Part shown: piece by piece, positions 49,201-62,632 of the stretch
Position numbering within the stretch: position 1 is the first letter of the stretch
Layout of the letters: each line of letters opens with the position of its first letter
NCBI GenBank assembly: GCA_947652605.1
Contig: OX393578.1
Location: forward strand, 55,683,415-55,747,414
DNA: 64,000 nucleotides
DNA from: Elmis aenea
Lineage: Eukaryota > Arthropoda > Insecta > Coleoptera > Elmidae
Reading direction: 5' to 3'
Position numbers and translations under genes: made by a program
Notes under the pieces: generated by a model
Database searches by the model: none
Seen by the model: only the letters and a program-made list of their open reading frames with translations
Told to the model about the DNA's origin: nothing

Positions 49201-50300
49201 GTGCTTTAGTTAATACATATGTTCCTTGAGCGACTATTTCTAAACAATTTTAATTATTGATTTGTATATGACAGGAACAGTTTATCCATTGCCTCTTTAC
49301 ATGAATACAATTGTTTTGCATATGTCTTTCAATGAGCTGGTTTTAATTTTTAATAATTTCCTAAAAATACCGTGCTTTAGTTAATACATATGTTCCTTGA
49401 GCGACTATTTCGAAACAATTGTAATTATTGATTTGTATATCACAGGAACAGTTTATCCATCGCCTCTTTACATGAATACCATTGTTTTGCATAAGTCTTT
49501 CAATGAGCTGGTTTTAATTTTTAATAATTTCCTAAAAATACCGTGCTTTAGTTAATACATATGTTCCTTGAGCGACTATTTCTAAACAATTTTAATTATT
49601 GATTTGTATGTCACAGAAACAGTTTATCCATCGCCTCTTTACATGAATACAATTGTTTTGCATATGTCTTTCAATGAGCTGGTATTAATTTTTAATAATT
49701 TCCTAAAAATACCGTGCTTTAGTTAATACATATGTTCCTTGAGCGACTATTTCTAAACAATTTTAATTATTGATTTGTATATCACAGGAACAGTTTATCC
49801 ATCGCCTCTTTACAGGAATACAATTGTTTTGCATATGTCTTTCAATGAGCTGGTTTTAATTTTTAATAATTTCCTAAAAATACCGTGCTTTAGTTAATAC
49901 ATATGTTCCTTGAGCGACTATTTCTAAACAATTTTAATTATTGATTTGTATATCACAGGAACAGTTTATCCATCGCCTCTTTACAGGAATACAATTGTTT
50001 TGCATATGTCTTTCAATGAGCTGGTTTTAATTTTTAATAATTTCCTAAAAATACCGTGCATTAGTTAATACATATGTTCTTTGAGCGACCATTTCTGAAC
50101 AATTTTAATTATTGATTTGTATGTATATCACAGGAACAGTTTATCCATCGCCTCTTTACATGAATACAATTGTTTTGCATATGTCTTTCAATAAGCTGGT
50201 TTTAATTTTTAATAATTTCCTAAAAATACCGTGCTTTAGTTAATACATATGTTCCTTGTGCGACTATTTCGAAACAATTTCAATTATTGATTTGTATATG
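46300..50300. repeat. Satellite segment with repeated GTATGTATATCAC insertion variant
   Basis: A 4-bp insertion giving GTATGTATATCAC occurs at 46,344, 48,400 and 50,119, each time after a TTCTTTGAGCGA monomer start. Offsets are about 12 monomers (2,056 bp) and about 10 monomers (1,719 bp, including a 5-bp ATGTTATGTTCC insertion near 49,045). This marks another round of block duplication. Confidence 0.8.
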
Positions 50301-52484
50301 ACAGGAACAGTTTATCCATCGCCTCTTTACATGAATACAATTGTTTTGCATATGTCTTTCAATGAGCTGGTTTTAATTTTTAATAATTTCCTAAAAATAC
50401 CGTGCTTTAGTTAATACATATGTTCCTTGAGCGACTATTTCTAAACAATTTTAATTATTGATTTGTATATGACAGGAACAGTATATCCATCGCCTCTTTA
50501 CATGAATACAATTGTTTTGCATATGTCTTTCAATGAGCTGGTTTTAATTTTTAATAATTTCCTAAAAATACCGTGCTTTAGTTAATACATATGTTCCTTG
50601 AGCGACTATTTCGAAACAATTTTAATTATTGATTTGTATATCACAGGAACAGTTAATTTATCGCCTCTTTACATGAATACAATTGTTTTGCATATGTCTT
50701 TCAATGAGCTGGTTTTAATTTTTAATAATTTCCTAAAAATACCGTGCTTTAGTTAATACATATGTTCCTTGAGCGACTATTTCGAAACAATTTTAATTAT
50801 TGATTTGTATATCACAGGAACAGTTTATCCATCGCCTCTTTACATGAATACAATTGTTTTGCATATGTCTTTCAATGAGCTGGTTTTAATTTTTAATAAT
50901 TTCCTAAAAATACCGTGCATTAGTTAATACATATGTTCCTTGTGCGACTATTTCGAAACAATTTCAATTATTGATTTGTATATCACAGGAACAGTTTATC
51001 TATCGCCTCTTTACATGAATACAATTGTTTTGCATATGTCTTTCAATGAGCTGGTTTTAATTTTTAATAATTTCCTAAAAATACCGTGCATTAGTTAATA
51101 CATATGTTCCTTGAGCGACTATTTCGAAACAATTTTAATTATTGATTTGTATATCACAGGAACAGTTTATCCATCGCCTCTTTACATGAATACAATTGTT
51201 TTGCATATGTCTTTCAATGAGCTGGTTTTAATTTTTAATAATTTCCTAAAAATACCGTGCTTTAGTTAATACATATGTTCCTTGAGCGACTATTTCTAAA
51301 CAATTTTAATTATTGATTTGTATATGACAGGAACAGTATATCCATCGCCTCTTTACATGAATACAATTGTTTTGCATATGTCTTTCAATGAGCTGGTTTT
51401 AATTTTTAATAATTTCCTAAAAATACCGTGCTTTAGTTAATACATATGTTCCTTGAGCGACTATTTCAAAACAATTTTAATTATTGATTTGTATATCACA
51501 GGAACAGTTTATTTATCGCCTCTTTACATGAATACAATTGTTTTGCATATGTCTTTCAATGAGCTGGTTTTAATTTTTAATAATTTCCTAAAAATACCGT
51601 GCTTTAGTTAATACATATAATCCTTGAGCGACTATTTCTAAACAATTTTAATTATTGATTTGTATATCACAGGAACAGTTTATCCATCGCCTCTTTACAT
51701 GAATACAATTGTTTTGCATATGTCTTTCAATGAGCTGGTTTTAATTTTTAATAATTTCCTAAAAATACCGTGCTTTAGTTAATACATATGTTCCTTGAGC
51801 GACTATTTCTAAACAATTTTAATTATTGATTTGTATATCACAGGAACAGCTTATCCATCGCCTCTTTACATGAATAAAATTGTTTTGCATATGTCTTTCA
51901 ATGAGCTGGTATTAATTTTTAATAATTTCCTAAAAATACCGTGCTTTAGTTAATACATATGTTCCTTGAGCGACTATTTCGAAACAATTTTAATTATTGA
52001 TTTGTATATCACAGGAACAGTTTATCCATCGCCTCTTTACATGAATACAATTGTTTTGCATATGTCTTTCAATGAGCTGGTATTAATTTTTAATAATTTC
52101 CTAAAAATACCGTGCTTTAGTTAATACATATGTTCCTTGAGCGACTATTTCTGAACAATTTCAATTATTGATTTGTATATCACAGGAACAGTTTATCTAT
52201 CGCCTCTTTACATGAATACAATTGTTTTGCATATGTCTTTCAATGAGCTGGTTTTAATTTTTAATAATTTTCTAAAAATACCGTGCTTTAGTTATTACAT
52301 ATGTTCCTTGTGCGACAATTTCGAAACAATTTTAATTATTGATTTGTATATCACAGGAACAGTTTATCCATCGCCTCTTTACATGAATACAATTGTTTTG
52401 CATATGTCTTTCAATAAGCTGGTATTAATTTTTAATAATTTCCTAAAAATACCGTGCTTTAGTTAATACATATGTTCCTTGAGC

Positions 52485-52550
52485 GACTATTTCTGAACAA
52501 TTTAAATTATTGATTTGTATATGACAGGAACAGTTTATCCATCGCATATG
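52485..52550. repeat. Truncated 66-bp satellite monomer
   Basis: The monomer runs from TTCCTTGAGCG to TTTATCCATCGC and then jumps straight to ATATGTTCC, losing about 105 bases. It is the only large internal deletion I found in the array. Confidence 0.9.
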
Positions 52551-55500
52551 TTCCTTGAGCGACTATTTCTAAACAATTTAAATTATTGATTTGTATATGA
52601 CAGGAACAGTTTATCCATTGCCTCTTTACATGAATACAATTGTTTTGCATATGTCTTTCAATGAGCTGGTTTTAATTTTTAATAATTTCCTAAAAATACC
52701 GTGCTTTAGTTAATACATATGTTCCTTGAGCGACTATTTCTAAACAATTTTAATTATTGATTTGTATATCACAGAAACCGTTTATCCATCGCCTCTTTAC
52801 AGGAATACAATTGTTTTGCATATGTCTTTCAATGAGCTGGTTTTAATTTTTAATAATTTCCTAAAAATACCGTGCTTTAGTTAATACATATGTTCCTTGA
52901 GCGACTATTTCTGAACAATTTTAATTATTGATTTGTAAATCACAGAAACAGTTTATCCATCGCCTCTTTACAGGAATACAATTGTTTTGCATATGTCTTT
53001 CAATGAGCTGGTTTTAATTTTTATTAATTTCCTAAAAATACCGTGCTTTAGTTAATACATATGTTCCTTGAGCGACTATTTCTAAACAATTTTAATTATT
53101 GATTTGTATATGACAGGAACAGTTTATCCATCGCCTCTTTACATGAATACAATTGTTTTGCATATGTCTTTCAATGAGCTGGTTTTAATTTTTAATAATT
53201 TCCTAAAAATACCGTGCTTTAGTTAATACATATGTTCCTTGAGCGACTATTTCTAAACAATTTTAATTATTGATTTGTATATCACAGGAACAGTTTATCC
53301 ATCGCCTCTTTACAGGAATACAATTGTTTTGCATATGTCTTTCAATGAGCTGGTTTTAATTTTTAATAATTTCCCAAAAATACCGTGCTTTAGTTAATAC
53401 ATATGTTCCTTGAGCGACTATTTCTAAACAATTTTAATTATTAATTTGTATATCACAGGAACAGTTTATCCATCGCCTCTTTACAGGAATACAATTGTTT
53501 TGCATATGTCTTTCAATGAGCTGGTTTTAATTTTTAATAATTTCCTAAAAATACCGTGCTTTAGTTAATACATATGTTCTTTGAGCGACTATTTCTAAAC
53601 AATTTTAATTATTGATTTGTATATCACAGGAACAGTTTATCCATCGCCTCTTTACATGAATACAATTGTTTTGCATATGTCTTTCAATGAGCTGGTTTTA
53701 ATTTTTAATAATTTCCTAAAAATACCGTGCATTAGTTAATACATATGTTCCTTGTGCGACTATTTCGAAACAATTTCAATTATTGATTTGTATATCACAG
53801 GAACAGTTTATCTATCGCCTCTTTACATGAATACAATTGTTTTGCATATGTCTTTCAATGAGCTGGTTTTAATTTTTAATAATTTCCTAAAAATACCGTG
53901 CATTAGTTAATACATATGTTCCTTGAGCGACTATTTCGAAACAATTTTAATTATTGATTTGTATATCACAGGAACAGTTTATCCATCGCCTCTTTACATG
54001 AATACAATTGTTTTGCATATGTCTTTCAATGAGCTGGTTTTAATTTTTAATAATTTCCTAAAAATACCGTGCTTTAGTTAATACATATGTTCCTTGAGCG
54101 ACTATTTCTAAACAATTTTAATTATTAATTTGTATATGACAGGAACAGTATATCCATCGCCTCTTTACATGAATACAATTGTTTTGCATATGTCTTTCAA
54201 TGAGCTGGTTTTAATTTTTAATAATTTCCTAAAAATACCGTGCTTTAGTTAATACATATGTTCCTTGAGCGACTATTTCGAAACAATTTTAATTATTGAT
54301 TTGTATATCACAGGAACAGTTTATTTATCGCCTCTTTACATGAATACAATTGTTTTGCATATGTCTTTCAATGAGCTGGTTTTAATTTTTAATAATTTCC
54401 TAAAAATACCGTGCTTTAGTTAATACATATGTTCCTTGAGCGACTATTTCGAAACAATTTTAATTATTGATTTGTATATCACAGGAACAGTTTATCCATC
54501 GCCTCTTTACATGAATACAATTGTTTTGCATATGTCTTTCAATGAGCTGGTTTTAATTTTTAATAATTTCCTAAAAATACCGTGCTTTAGTTAATACATA
54601 TGTTCCTTGAGCGACTATTTCTAAACAATTTTAATTATTGATTTGTATATGACAGGAACAGTTTATCCATTGCCTCTTTACATGAATACAATTGTTTTGC
54701 ATATGTCTTTCAATGAGCTGGTTTTAATTTTTAATAATTTCCTAAAAATACCGTGCTTTAGTTAATACATATGTTCCTTGAGCGACTATTTCGAAACAAT
54801 TTTAATTATTGATTTGTATATCACAGGAACAGTTTATCCATCGCCTCTTTACATGAATACAATTGTTTTGCATATGTCTTTCAATGAGCTGGTTTTAATT
54901 TTTAATAATTTCCTAAAAATACCGTGCTTTAGTTAATACATATGTTCCTTGAGCGACTATTTCGAAACAATTTTAATTATTGATTTGTATATCACAGGAA
55001 CAGTTTATCCATCGCCTCTTTACATGAATACAATTGTTTTGCATATGTCTTTCAATGAGCTGGTTTTAATTTTTAATAATTTCCTAAAAATACCGTGCTT
55101 TAGTTAATACATATGTTCCTTGAGCGACTATTTCTGAACAATTTTAATTATTGATTTGTATGTCCCAGAAACAGTTTATCCATCGCCTCTTTACATGAAT
55201 ACAATTGTTTTGCATATGTCTTTCAATGAGCTGGTATTAATTTTTAATAATTTCCTAAAAATACCGTGCTTTAGTTAATACATATGTTCCTTGAGCGACT
55301 ATTATAAACAATTTTAATTATTGATTTGTATATCACAGGAACAGTTTATCCATCGCCTCTTTACAGGAATACAATTGTTTTGCATATGTCTTTCAATGAG
55401 CTGGTTTTAATTTTTAATAATTTCCTAAAAATACCGTGCTTTAGTTAATACATATGTTCCTTGAGCGACTATTTCTAAACAATTTTAATTATTGATTTGT

Positions 55501-55969
55501 ATATCACAGGAACAGTTTATCCATCGCCTCTTTACATGAATACAATTGTTTTGCATATGTCTTTCAATGAGCTGGTTTTAATTTTTAATAATTTCCTAAA
55601 AATACCGTGCTTTAGTTAATACATATGTTCCTTGAGCGACTATTTCTGAACAATTTTAATTATTGATTTGTATGTCACAGAAACAGTTTATCCATCGCCT
55701 CTTTACATGAATACAATTGTTTTGCATATGTCTTTCAATGAGCTGGTATTAATTTTTAATAATTTCCTAAAAATACCGTGCTTTAGTTAATACATATGTT
55801 CCTTGAGCGACTATTTCTAAACAATTTTAATTATTGATTTGTATATCACAGGAACAGTTTATCCATCGCTTCTTTACAGGAATACAATTGTTTTGCATAT
55901 GTCTTTCAATGAGCTGGTTTTAATTTTTAATAATTTCCTAAAAATACCGTGCTTTAGTTAATACATATG

Positions 55970-58190
55970 TTCCTTGAGCGACTATTTCTAAACAATTTTA
56001 ATTATTGATTTGTATATCACAGGAACAGTTTATCCATCGCCTCTTTACATGAATACAATTGTTTTGCATATGTCTTTCAATGAGCTGGTTTTAATTTTTA
56101 ATAATTTCCTAAAAATACCGTGCTTTAGTTAATACATATGTTCCTTGAGCGACTATTTCTAAACAATTTTAATTATTGATTTGTATATCACAGGAACAGT
56201 TTATCCATCGCCTCTTTACATGAATACAATTGTTTTGCATATGTCTTTCAATGAGCTGGTTTTAATTTTTAATAATTTCCTAAAAATACCGTGCTTTAGT
56301 TAATACATATGTTCCTTGAGCGACTATTTCTGAACAATTTTAATTATTGATTTGTAGGTATATCACAGGAACAGTTTATCCATCGCCTCTTTACATGAAT
56401 ACAATTGTTTTGCATATGTCTTTCAATGAGCTGGTTTTAATTTTTAATAATTTCCTAAAAATACCGTGCATTAGTTAATACATATGTTCCTTGTGCGACT
56501 ATTTCGAAACAATTTCAATTATTGATTTGTATATATTGTATATCTATCGCCTCTTTACATGAATACAATTGTTTTGCATATGTCTTTCAATGAGCTGGTT
56601 TTAATTTTTAATAATTTCCTAAAAATACCGTGCTTTAGTTAATACATATGTTCCTTGAGCGACTATTTCTGAACAATTTTAATTATTGATTTGTATATCA
56701 CAGAAACAGTTTATCCATCGCCTCTTTACAGGAATACAATTGTTTTGCATATGTCTTTCAATGAGCTGGTTTTAATTTTTAATAATTTCCTAAAAATACC
56801 GTGCTTTAGTTAATACATATGTTCCTTGAGCGACTATTTCTAAACAATTTTAATTATTGATTTGTATATCACAGAAACAGTTTATCCATCGCCTCTTTAC
56901 ATGAATACAATTGTTTTGCATATGTCTTTCAAAGAGCTGGTTTTAATTTTTACTAATTTCCTAAAAATACCGTGCTTTAGTTAATACATATGTTCCTTGT
57001 GCGACTATTTTGAAACAATTTCAATTATTGATTTGTATATGACAGGAACAGTTTATCCATCGCCTTTTTAAATGAATAAAATTGTTTTGCATATGTCTTT
57101 CAATGAGCTGGTTTTAATTTTTAATAATTTCCTAAAAATACCGTGCTTTAGTTAATACATATGTTCCTTGTGCGACTATTTTGAAACAATTTCAATTATT
57201 GATTTGTATATGACAGGAACAGTTTATCCATCGCTTCTTTACATGAATACAATTGTTTTGCATATGTCTTTCAATGAGCTGGTTTTATTATTTAATAATT
57301 TCCTAAAAAAACCGTGCTTTAGTTAATACATATGTTCCTTGAGCGACTATTTCTAAACAATTTTAATTATTGATTTGTATATCACAGAAACAGTTTATCC
57401 ATCGCCTCTTTACATGAATACAATTGTTTTGCATATGTCTTTCAATGAGCTGGTATTAATTTTTAATAATTTCCTAAAAATACCGTGCTTTAGTTAATAC
57501 ATATGTTCCTTGTGCGACTATTTCGAAACAATTTCAATTATTGATTTGTATATGACAGGAACAGTTTATCCATCGCCTCTTTACATGAATACAATTGTTT
57601 TGCATATGTCTTTCAATGAGCTGGTTTTAATTTTTAATAATTTCCTAAAAATACCGTGCTTTAGTTAATACATATGTTCCTTGAGCGACTATTTCTAAAC
57701 AATTTTAATTATTGATTTGTATATCACAGGAACAGTTTATCCATCGCCTCTTTACAGAAATACATTTGTTTTGCATATGTCTTTCAATGAGCTGGTTTTA
57801 ATTTTTAATAATTTCCTAAAAATACCGTGCATTAGTTAATACATATGTTCCTTGAGCGACTATTTCTGAACAATTTTAATTATTGATTTGTATATCACAG
57901 GAACAGTTTATCCATCGCCTCTTTACATGAATACAATTGTTTTGCATATGTCTTTCAATGAGCTGGTTTTAATTTTTAATAATTTCCTAAAAATACCGTG
58001 CTTTAGTTAATACATATGTTCCTTAAGCGACTATTTCTGAACAATTTTAATTATTGATTTGTATGTCACAGAAACAGTTTATCCATCGCCTCTTTACATG
58101 AATACAATTGTTTTGCATATGTCTTTCAATGAGCTGGTATTAATTTTTAATAATTTCCTAAAAATACCGTGCTTTAGTTAATACATATGT
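55970..58190. repeat. 13-monomer block, copy 1 of the 4,442-bp duplication
   Basis: Carries GTAGGTATATCAC (56,354), the 7-bp-deleted GTATATATTGTATATCTATC (56,529), GCCTTTTTAAATGAATAAAA (about 57,062) and TTTTATTATTTAATAA with AAAAAAACCG (57,281). All recur 4,442 bp later. The segment from about 57,170 also recurs nine monomers (1,539 bp) downstream at about 58,709. Confidence 0.9.
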
Positions 58191-60411
58191 TCCTTGAGCG
58201 ACTATTTCTAAACAATTTTAATTATTGATTTGTATATCACAGGAACAGTTTATCCATCGCCTCTTTACATGAATACAATTGTTTTGCATATGTCTTTCAA
58301 TGAGCTGGTTTTAATTTTTAATAATTTCCTAAAAATACCGTGCTTTAGTTAATACATATGTTCCTTGAGCGACTATTTCTAAACAATTTTAATTATTAAT
58401 TTGTATATGACAGGAACAGTATATCCATCGCCTCTTTACATGAATACAATTGTTTTGCATATGTCTTTCAATGAGCTGGTTTTAATTTTTAATAATTTCC
58501 TAAAAATACCGTGCTTTAGTTAATACATATGTTCCTTGAGCGACTATTTCGAAACAATTTTAATTATTGATTTGTATATCACAGGAACAGTTTATTTATC
58601 GCCTCTTTACATGAATACAATTGTTTTGCATATGTCTTTCAATGAGCTGGTTTTAATTTTTAATAATTTCCTAAAAATACCGTGCTTTAGTTAATACATA
58701 TGTTCCTTGTGCGACTATTTTGAAACAATTTCAATTATTGATTTGTATATGACAGGAACAGTTTATCCATCGCTTCTTTACATGAATACAATTGTTTTGC
58801 ATATGTCTTTCAATGAGCTGGTTTTATTATTTAATAATTTCCTAAAAAAACCGTGCTTTAGTTAATACATATGTTCCTTGAGCGACTATTTCTAAACAAT
58901 TTTAATTATTGATTTGTATATCACAGAAACAGTTTATCCATCGCCTCTTTACATGAATACAATTGTTTTGCATATGTCTTTCAATGAGCTGGTATTAATT
59001 TTTAATAATTTCCTAAAAATACCGTGCTTTAGTTAATACATATGTTCCTTGTGCGACTATTTCGAAACAATTTCAATTATTGATTTGTATATGACAGGAA
59101 CAGTTTATCCATCGCCTCTTTACATGAATACAATTGTTTTGCATATGTCTTTCAATGAGCTGGTTTTAATTTTTAATAATTTCCTAAAAATACCGTGCTT
59201 TAGTTAATACATATGTTCCTTGAGCGACTATTTCTAAACAATTTTAATTATTGATTTGTATATCACAGGAACAGTTTATCCATCGCCTCTTTACAGGAAT
59301 ACATTTGTTTTGCATATGTCTTTCAATGAGCTGGTTTTAATTTTTAATAATTTCCTAAAAATACCGTGCATTAGTTAATACATATGTTCCTTGAGCGACT
59401 ATTTCTGAACAATTTTAATTATTGATTTGTATATCACAGGAACAGTTTATCCATCGCCTCTTTACATGAATACAATTGTTTTGCATATGTCTTTCAATGA
59501 GCTGGTTTTAATTTTTAATAATTTCCTAAAAATACCGTGCTTTAGTTAATACATATGTTCCTTGAGCGACTATTTCTGAACAATTTTAATTATTGATTTG
59601 TATGTCACAGAAACAGTTTATCCATCGCCTCTTTACATGAATACAATTGTTTTGCATATGTCTTTCAATGAGCTGGTATTAATTTTTAATAATTTCCTAA
59701 AAATACCGTGCTTTAGTTAATACATATGTTCCTTGAGCGACTATTTCGAAACAATTTTAATTATTGATTTGTATATCACAGGAACAGTTTATCCATCGCC
59801 TCTTTACATGAATACAATTGTTTTGCATATGTCTTTCAATGAGCTGGTTTTAATTTTTAATAATTTCCTAAAAATACCGTGCTTTAGTTAATACATATGT
59901 TCCTTGAGCGACTATTTCTGAACAATTTTAATTATTGATTTGTATGTCACAGAAACAGTTTATCCATCGCCTCTTTACATGAATACAATTGTTTTGCATA
60001 TGTCTTTCAATGAGCTGGTATTAATTTTTAATAATTTCCTAAAAATACCGTGCTTTAGTTAATACATATGTTCCTTGAGCGACTATTGTAAACAATTTTA
60101 ATTATTGATTTGTATATCACAGGAACAGTTTATCCATCGCCTCTTTACAGGAATACAATTGTTTTGCATATGTCTTTCAATGAGCTGGTTTTAATTTTTA
60201 ATAATTTCCTAAAAATACCGTGCTTTAGTTAATACATATGTTCCTTGAGCGACTATTTCTGAACAATTTTAATTATTGATTTGTTTATCACAGAAACAGT
60301 TTATCCATCGCCTCTTTACAGGAATACAATTGTTTTGCATATGTCTTTCAATGAGCTGGTTTTAATTTTTAATAATTTCCTAAAAATACCGTGCTTTAGT
60401 TAATACATATG

Positions 60412-62632
60412 TTCCTTGAGCGACTATTTCTAAACAATTTTAATTATTGATTTGTATATCACAGGAACAGTTTATCCATCGCCTCTTTACATGAATACAA
60501 TTGTTTTGCATATGTCTTTCAATGAGCTGGTTTTAATTTTTAATAATTTCCTAAAAATACCGTGCTTTAGTTAATACATATGTTCCTTGAGCGACTATTT
60601 CTAAACAATTTTAATTATTGATTTGTATATCACAGGAACAGTTTATCCATCGCCTCTTTACATGAATACAATTGTTTTGCATATGTCTTTCAATGAGCTG
60701 GTTTTAATTTTTAATAATTTCCTAAAAATACCGTGCTTTAGTTAATACATATGTTCCTTGAGCGACTATTTCTGAACAATTTTAATTATTGATTTGTAGG
60801 TATATCACAGGAACAGTTTATCCATCGCCTCTTTACATGAATACAATTGTTTTGCATATGTCTTTCAATGAGCTGGTTTTAATTTTTAATAATTTCCTAA
60901 AAATACCGTGCATTAGTTAATACATATGTTCCTTGTGCGACTATTTCGAAACAATTTCAATTATTGATTTGTATATATTGTATATCTATCGCCTCTTTAC
61001 ATGAATACAATTGTTTTGCATATGTCTTTCAATGAGCTGGTTTTAATTTTTAATAATTTCCTAAAAATACCGTGCTTTAGTTAATACATATGTTCCTTGA
61101 GCGACTATTTCTGAACAATTTTAATTATTGATTTGTATATCACAGAAACAGTTTATCCATCGCCTCTTTACAGGAATACAATTGTTTTGCATATGTCTTT
61201 CAATGAGCTGGTTTTAATTTTTAATAATTTCCTAAAAATACCGTGCTTTAGTTAATACATATGTTCCTTGAGCGACTATTTCTAAACAATTTTAATTATT
61301 GATTTGTATATCAGAGAAACAGTTTATCCATCGCCTCTTTACATGAATACAATTGTTTTGCATATGTCTTTCAAAGAGCTGGTTTTAATTTTTACTAATT
61401 TCCTAAAAATACCGTGCTTTAGTTAATACATATGTTCCTTGTGCGACTATTTTGAAACAATTTCAATTATTGATTTGTATATGACAGGAACAGTTTATCC
61501 ATCGCCTTTTTAAATGAATAAAATTGTTTTGCATATGTCTTTCAATGAGCTGGTTTTAATTTTTAATAATTTCCTAAAAATACCGTGCTTTAGTTAATAC
61601 ATATGTTCCTTGTGCGACTATTTTGAAACAATTTCAATTATTGATTTGTATATGACAGGAACAGTTTATCCATCGCTTCTTTACATGAATACAATTGTTT
61701 TGCATATGTCTTTCAATGAGCTGGTTTTATTATTTAATAATTTCCTAAAAAAACCGTGCTTTAGTTAATACATATGTTCCTTGAGCGACTATTTCTAAAC
61801 AATTTTAATTATTGATTTGTATATCACAGAAACAGTTTATCCATCGCCTCTTTACATGAATACAATTGTTTTGCATATGTCTTTCAATGAGCTGGTATTA
61901 ATTTTTAATAATTTCCTAAAAATACCGTGCTTTAGTTAATACATATGTTCCTTGTGCGACTATTTCGAAACAATTTCAATTATTGATTTGTATATGACAG
62001 GAACAGTTTATCCATCGCCTCTTTACATGAATACAATTGTTTTGCATATGTCTTTCAATGAGCTGGTTTTAATTTTTAATAATTTCCTAAAAATACCGTG
62101 CTTTAGTTAATACATATGTTCCTTGAGCGACTATTTCTAAACAATTTTAATTATTGATTTGTATATCACAGGAACAGTTTATCCATCGCCTCTTTACAGG
62201 AATACATTTGTTTTGCATATGTCTTTCAATGAGCTGGTTTTAATTTTTAATAATTTCCTAAAAATACCGTGCATTAGTTAATACATATGTTCCTTGAGCG
62301 ACTATTTCTGAACAATTTCAATTATTGATTTGTATATCACAGGAACAGTTTATCCATCGCCTCTTTACATGAATACAATTGTTTTGCATATGTCTTTCAA
62401 TGAGCTGGTTTTAATTTTTAATAATTTCCTAAAAATACCGTGCTTTAGTTAATACATATGTTCCTTGAGCGACTATTTCTGAACAATTTTAATTATTGAT
62501 TTGTATGTCACAGAAACAGTTTATCCATCGCCTCTTTACATGAATACAATTGTTTTGCATATGTCTTTCAATGAGCTGGTATTAATTTTTAATAATTTCC
62601 TAAAAATACCGTGCTTTAGTTAATACATATGT
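60412..62632. repeat. 13-monomer block, copy 2 of the 4,442-bp duplication
   Basis: Markers GTAGGTATATCAC (60,796), GTATATATTGTATATCTATC (60,971) and the TTATTATTTAATAA monomer (61,723) lie exactly 4,442 bp after copy 1. That is 26 monomers less 4 bp, and the 4 bp are fully explained by the known private indels (-7, +4, -1). A further private variant, ACTATTGTAAACAATT, occurs at about 60,083 and 62,986, 17 monomers apart. Confidence 0.9.
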
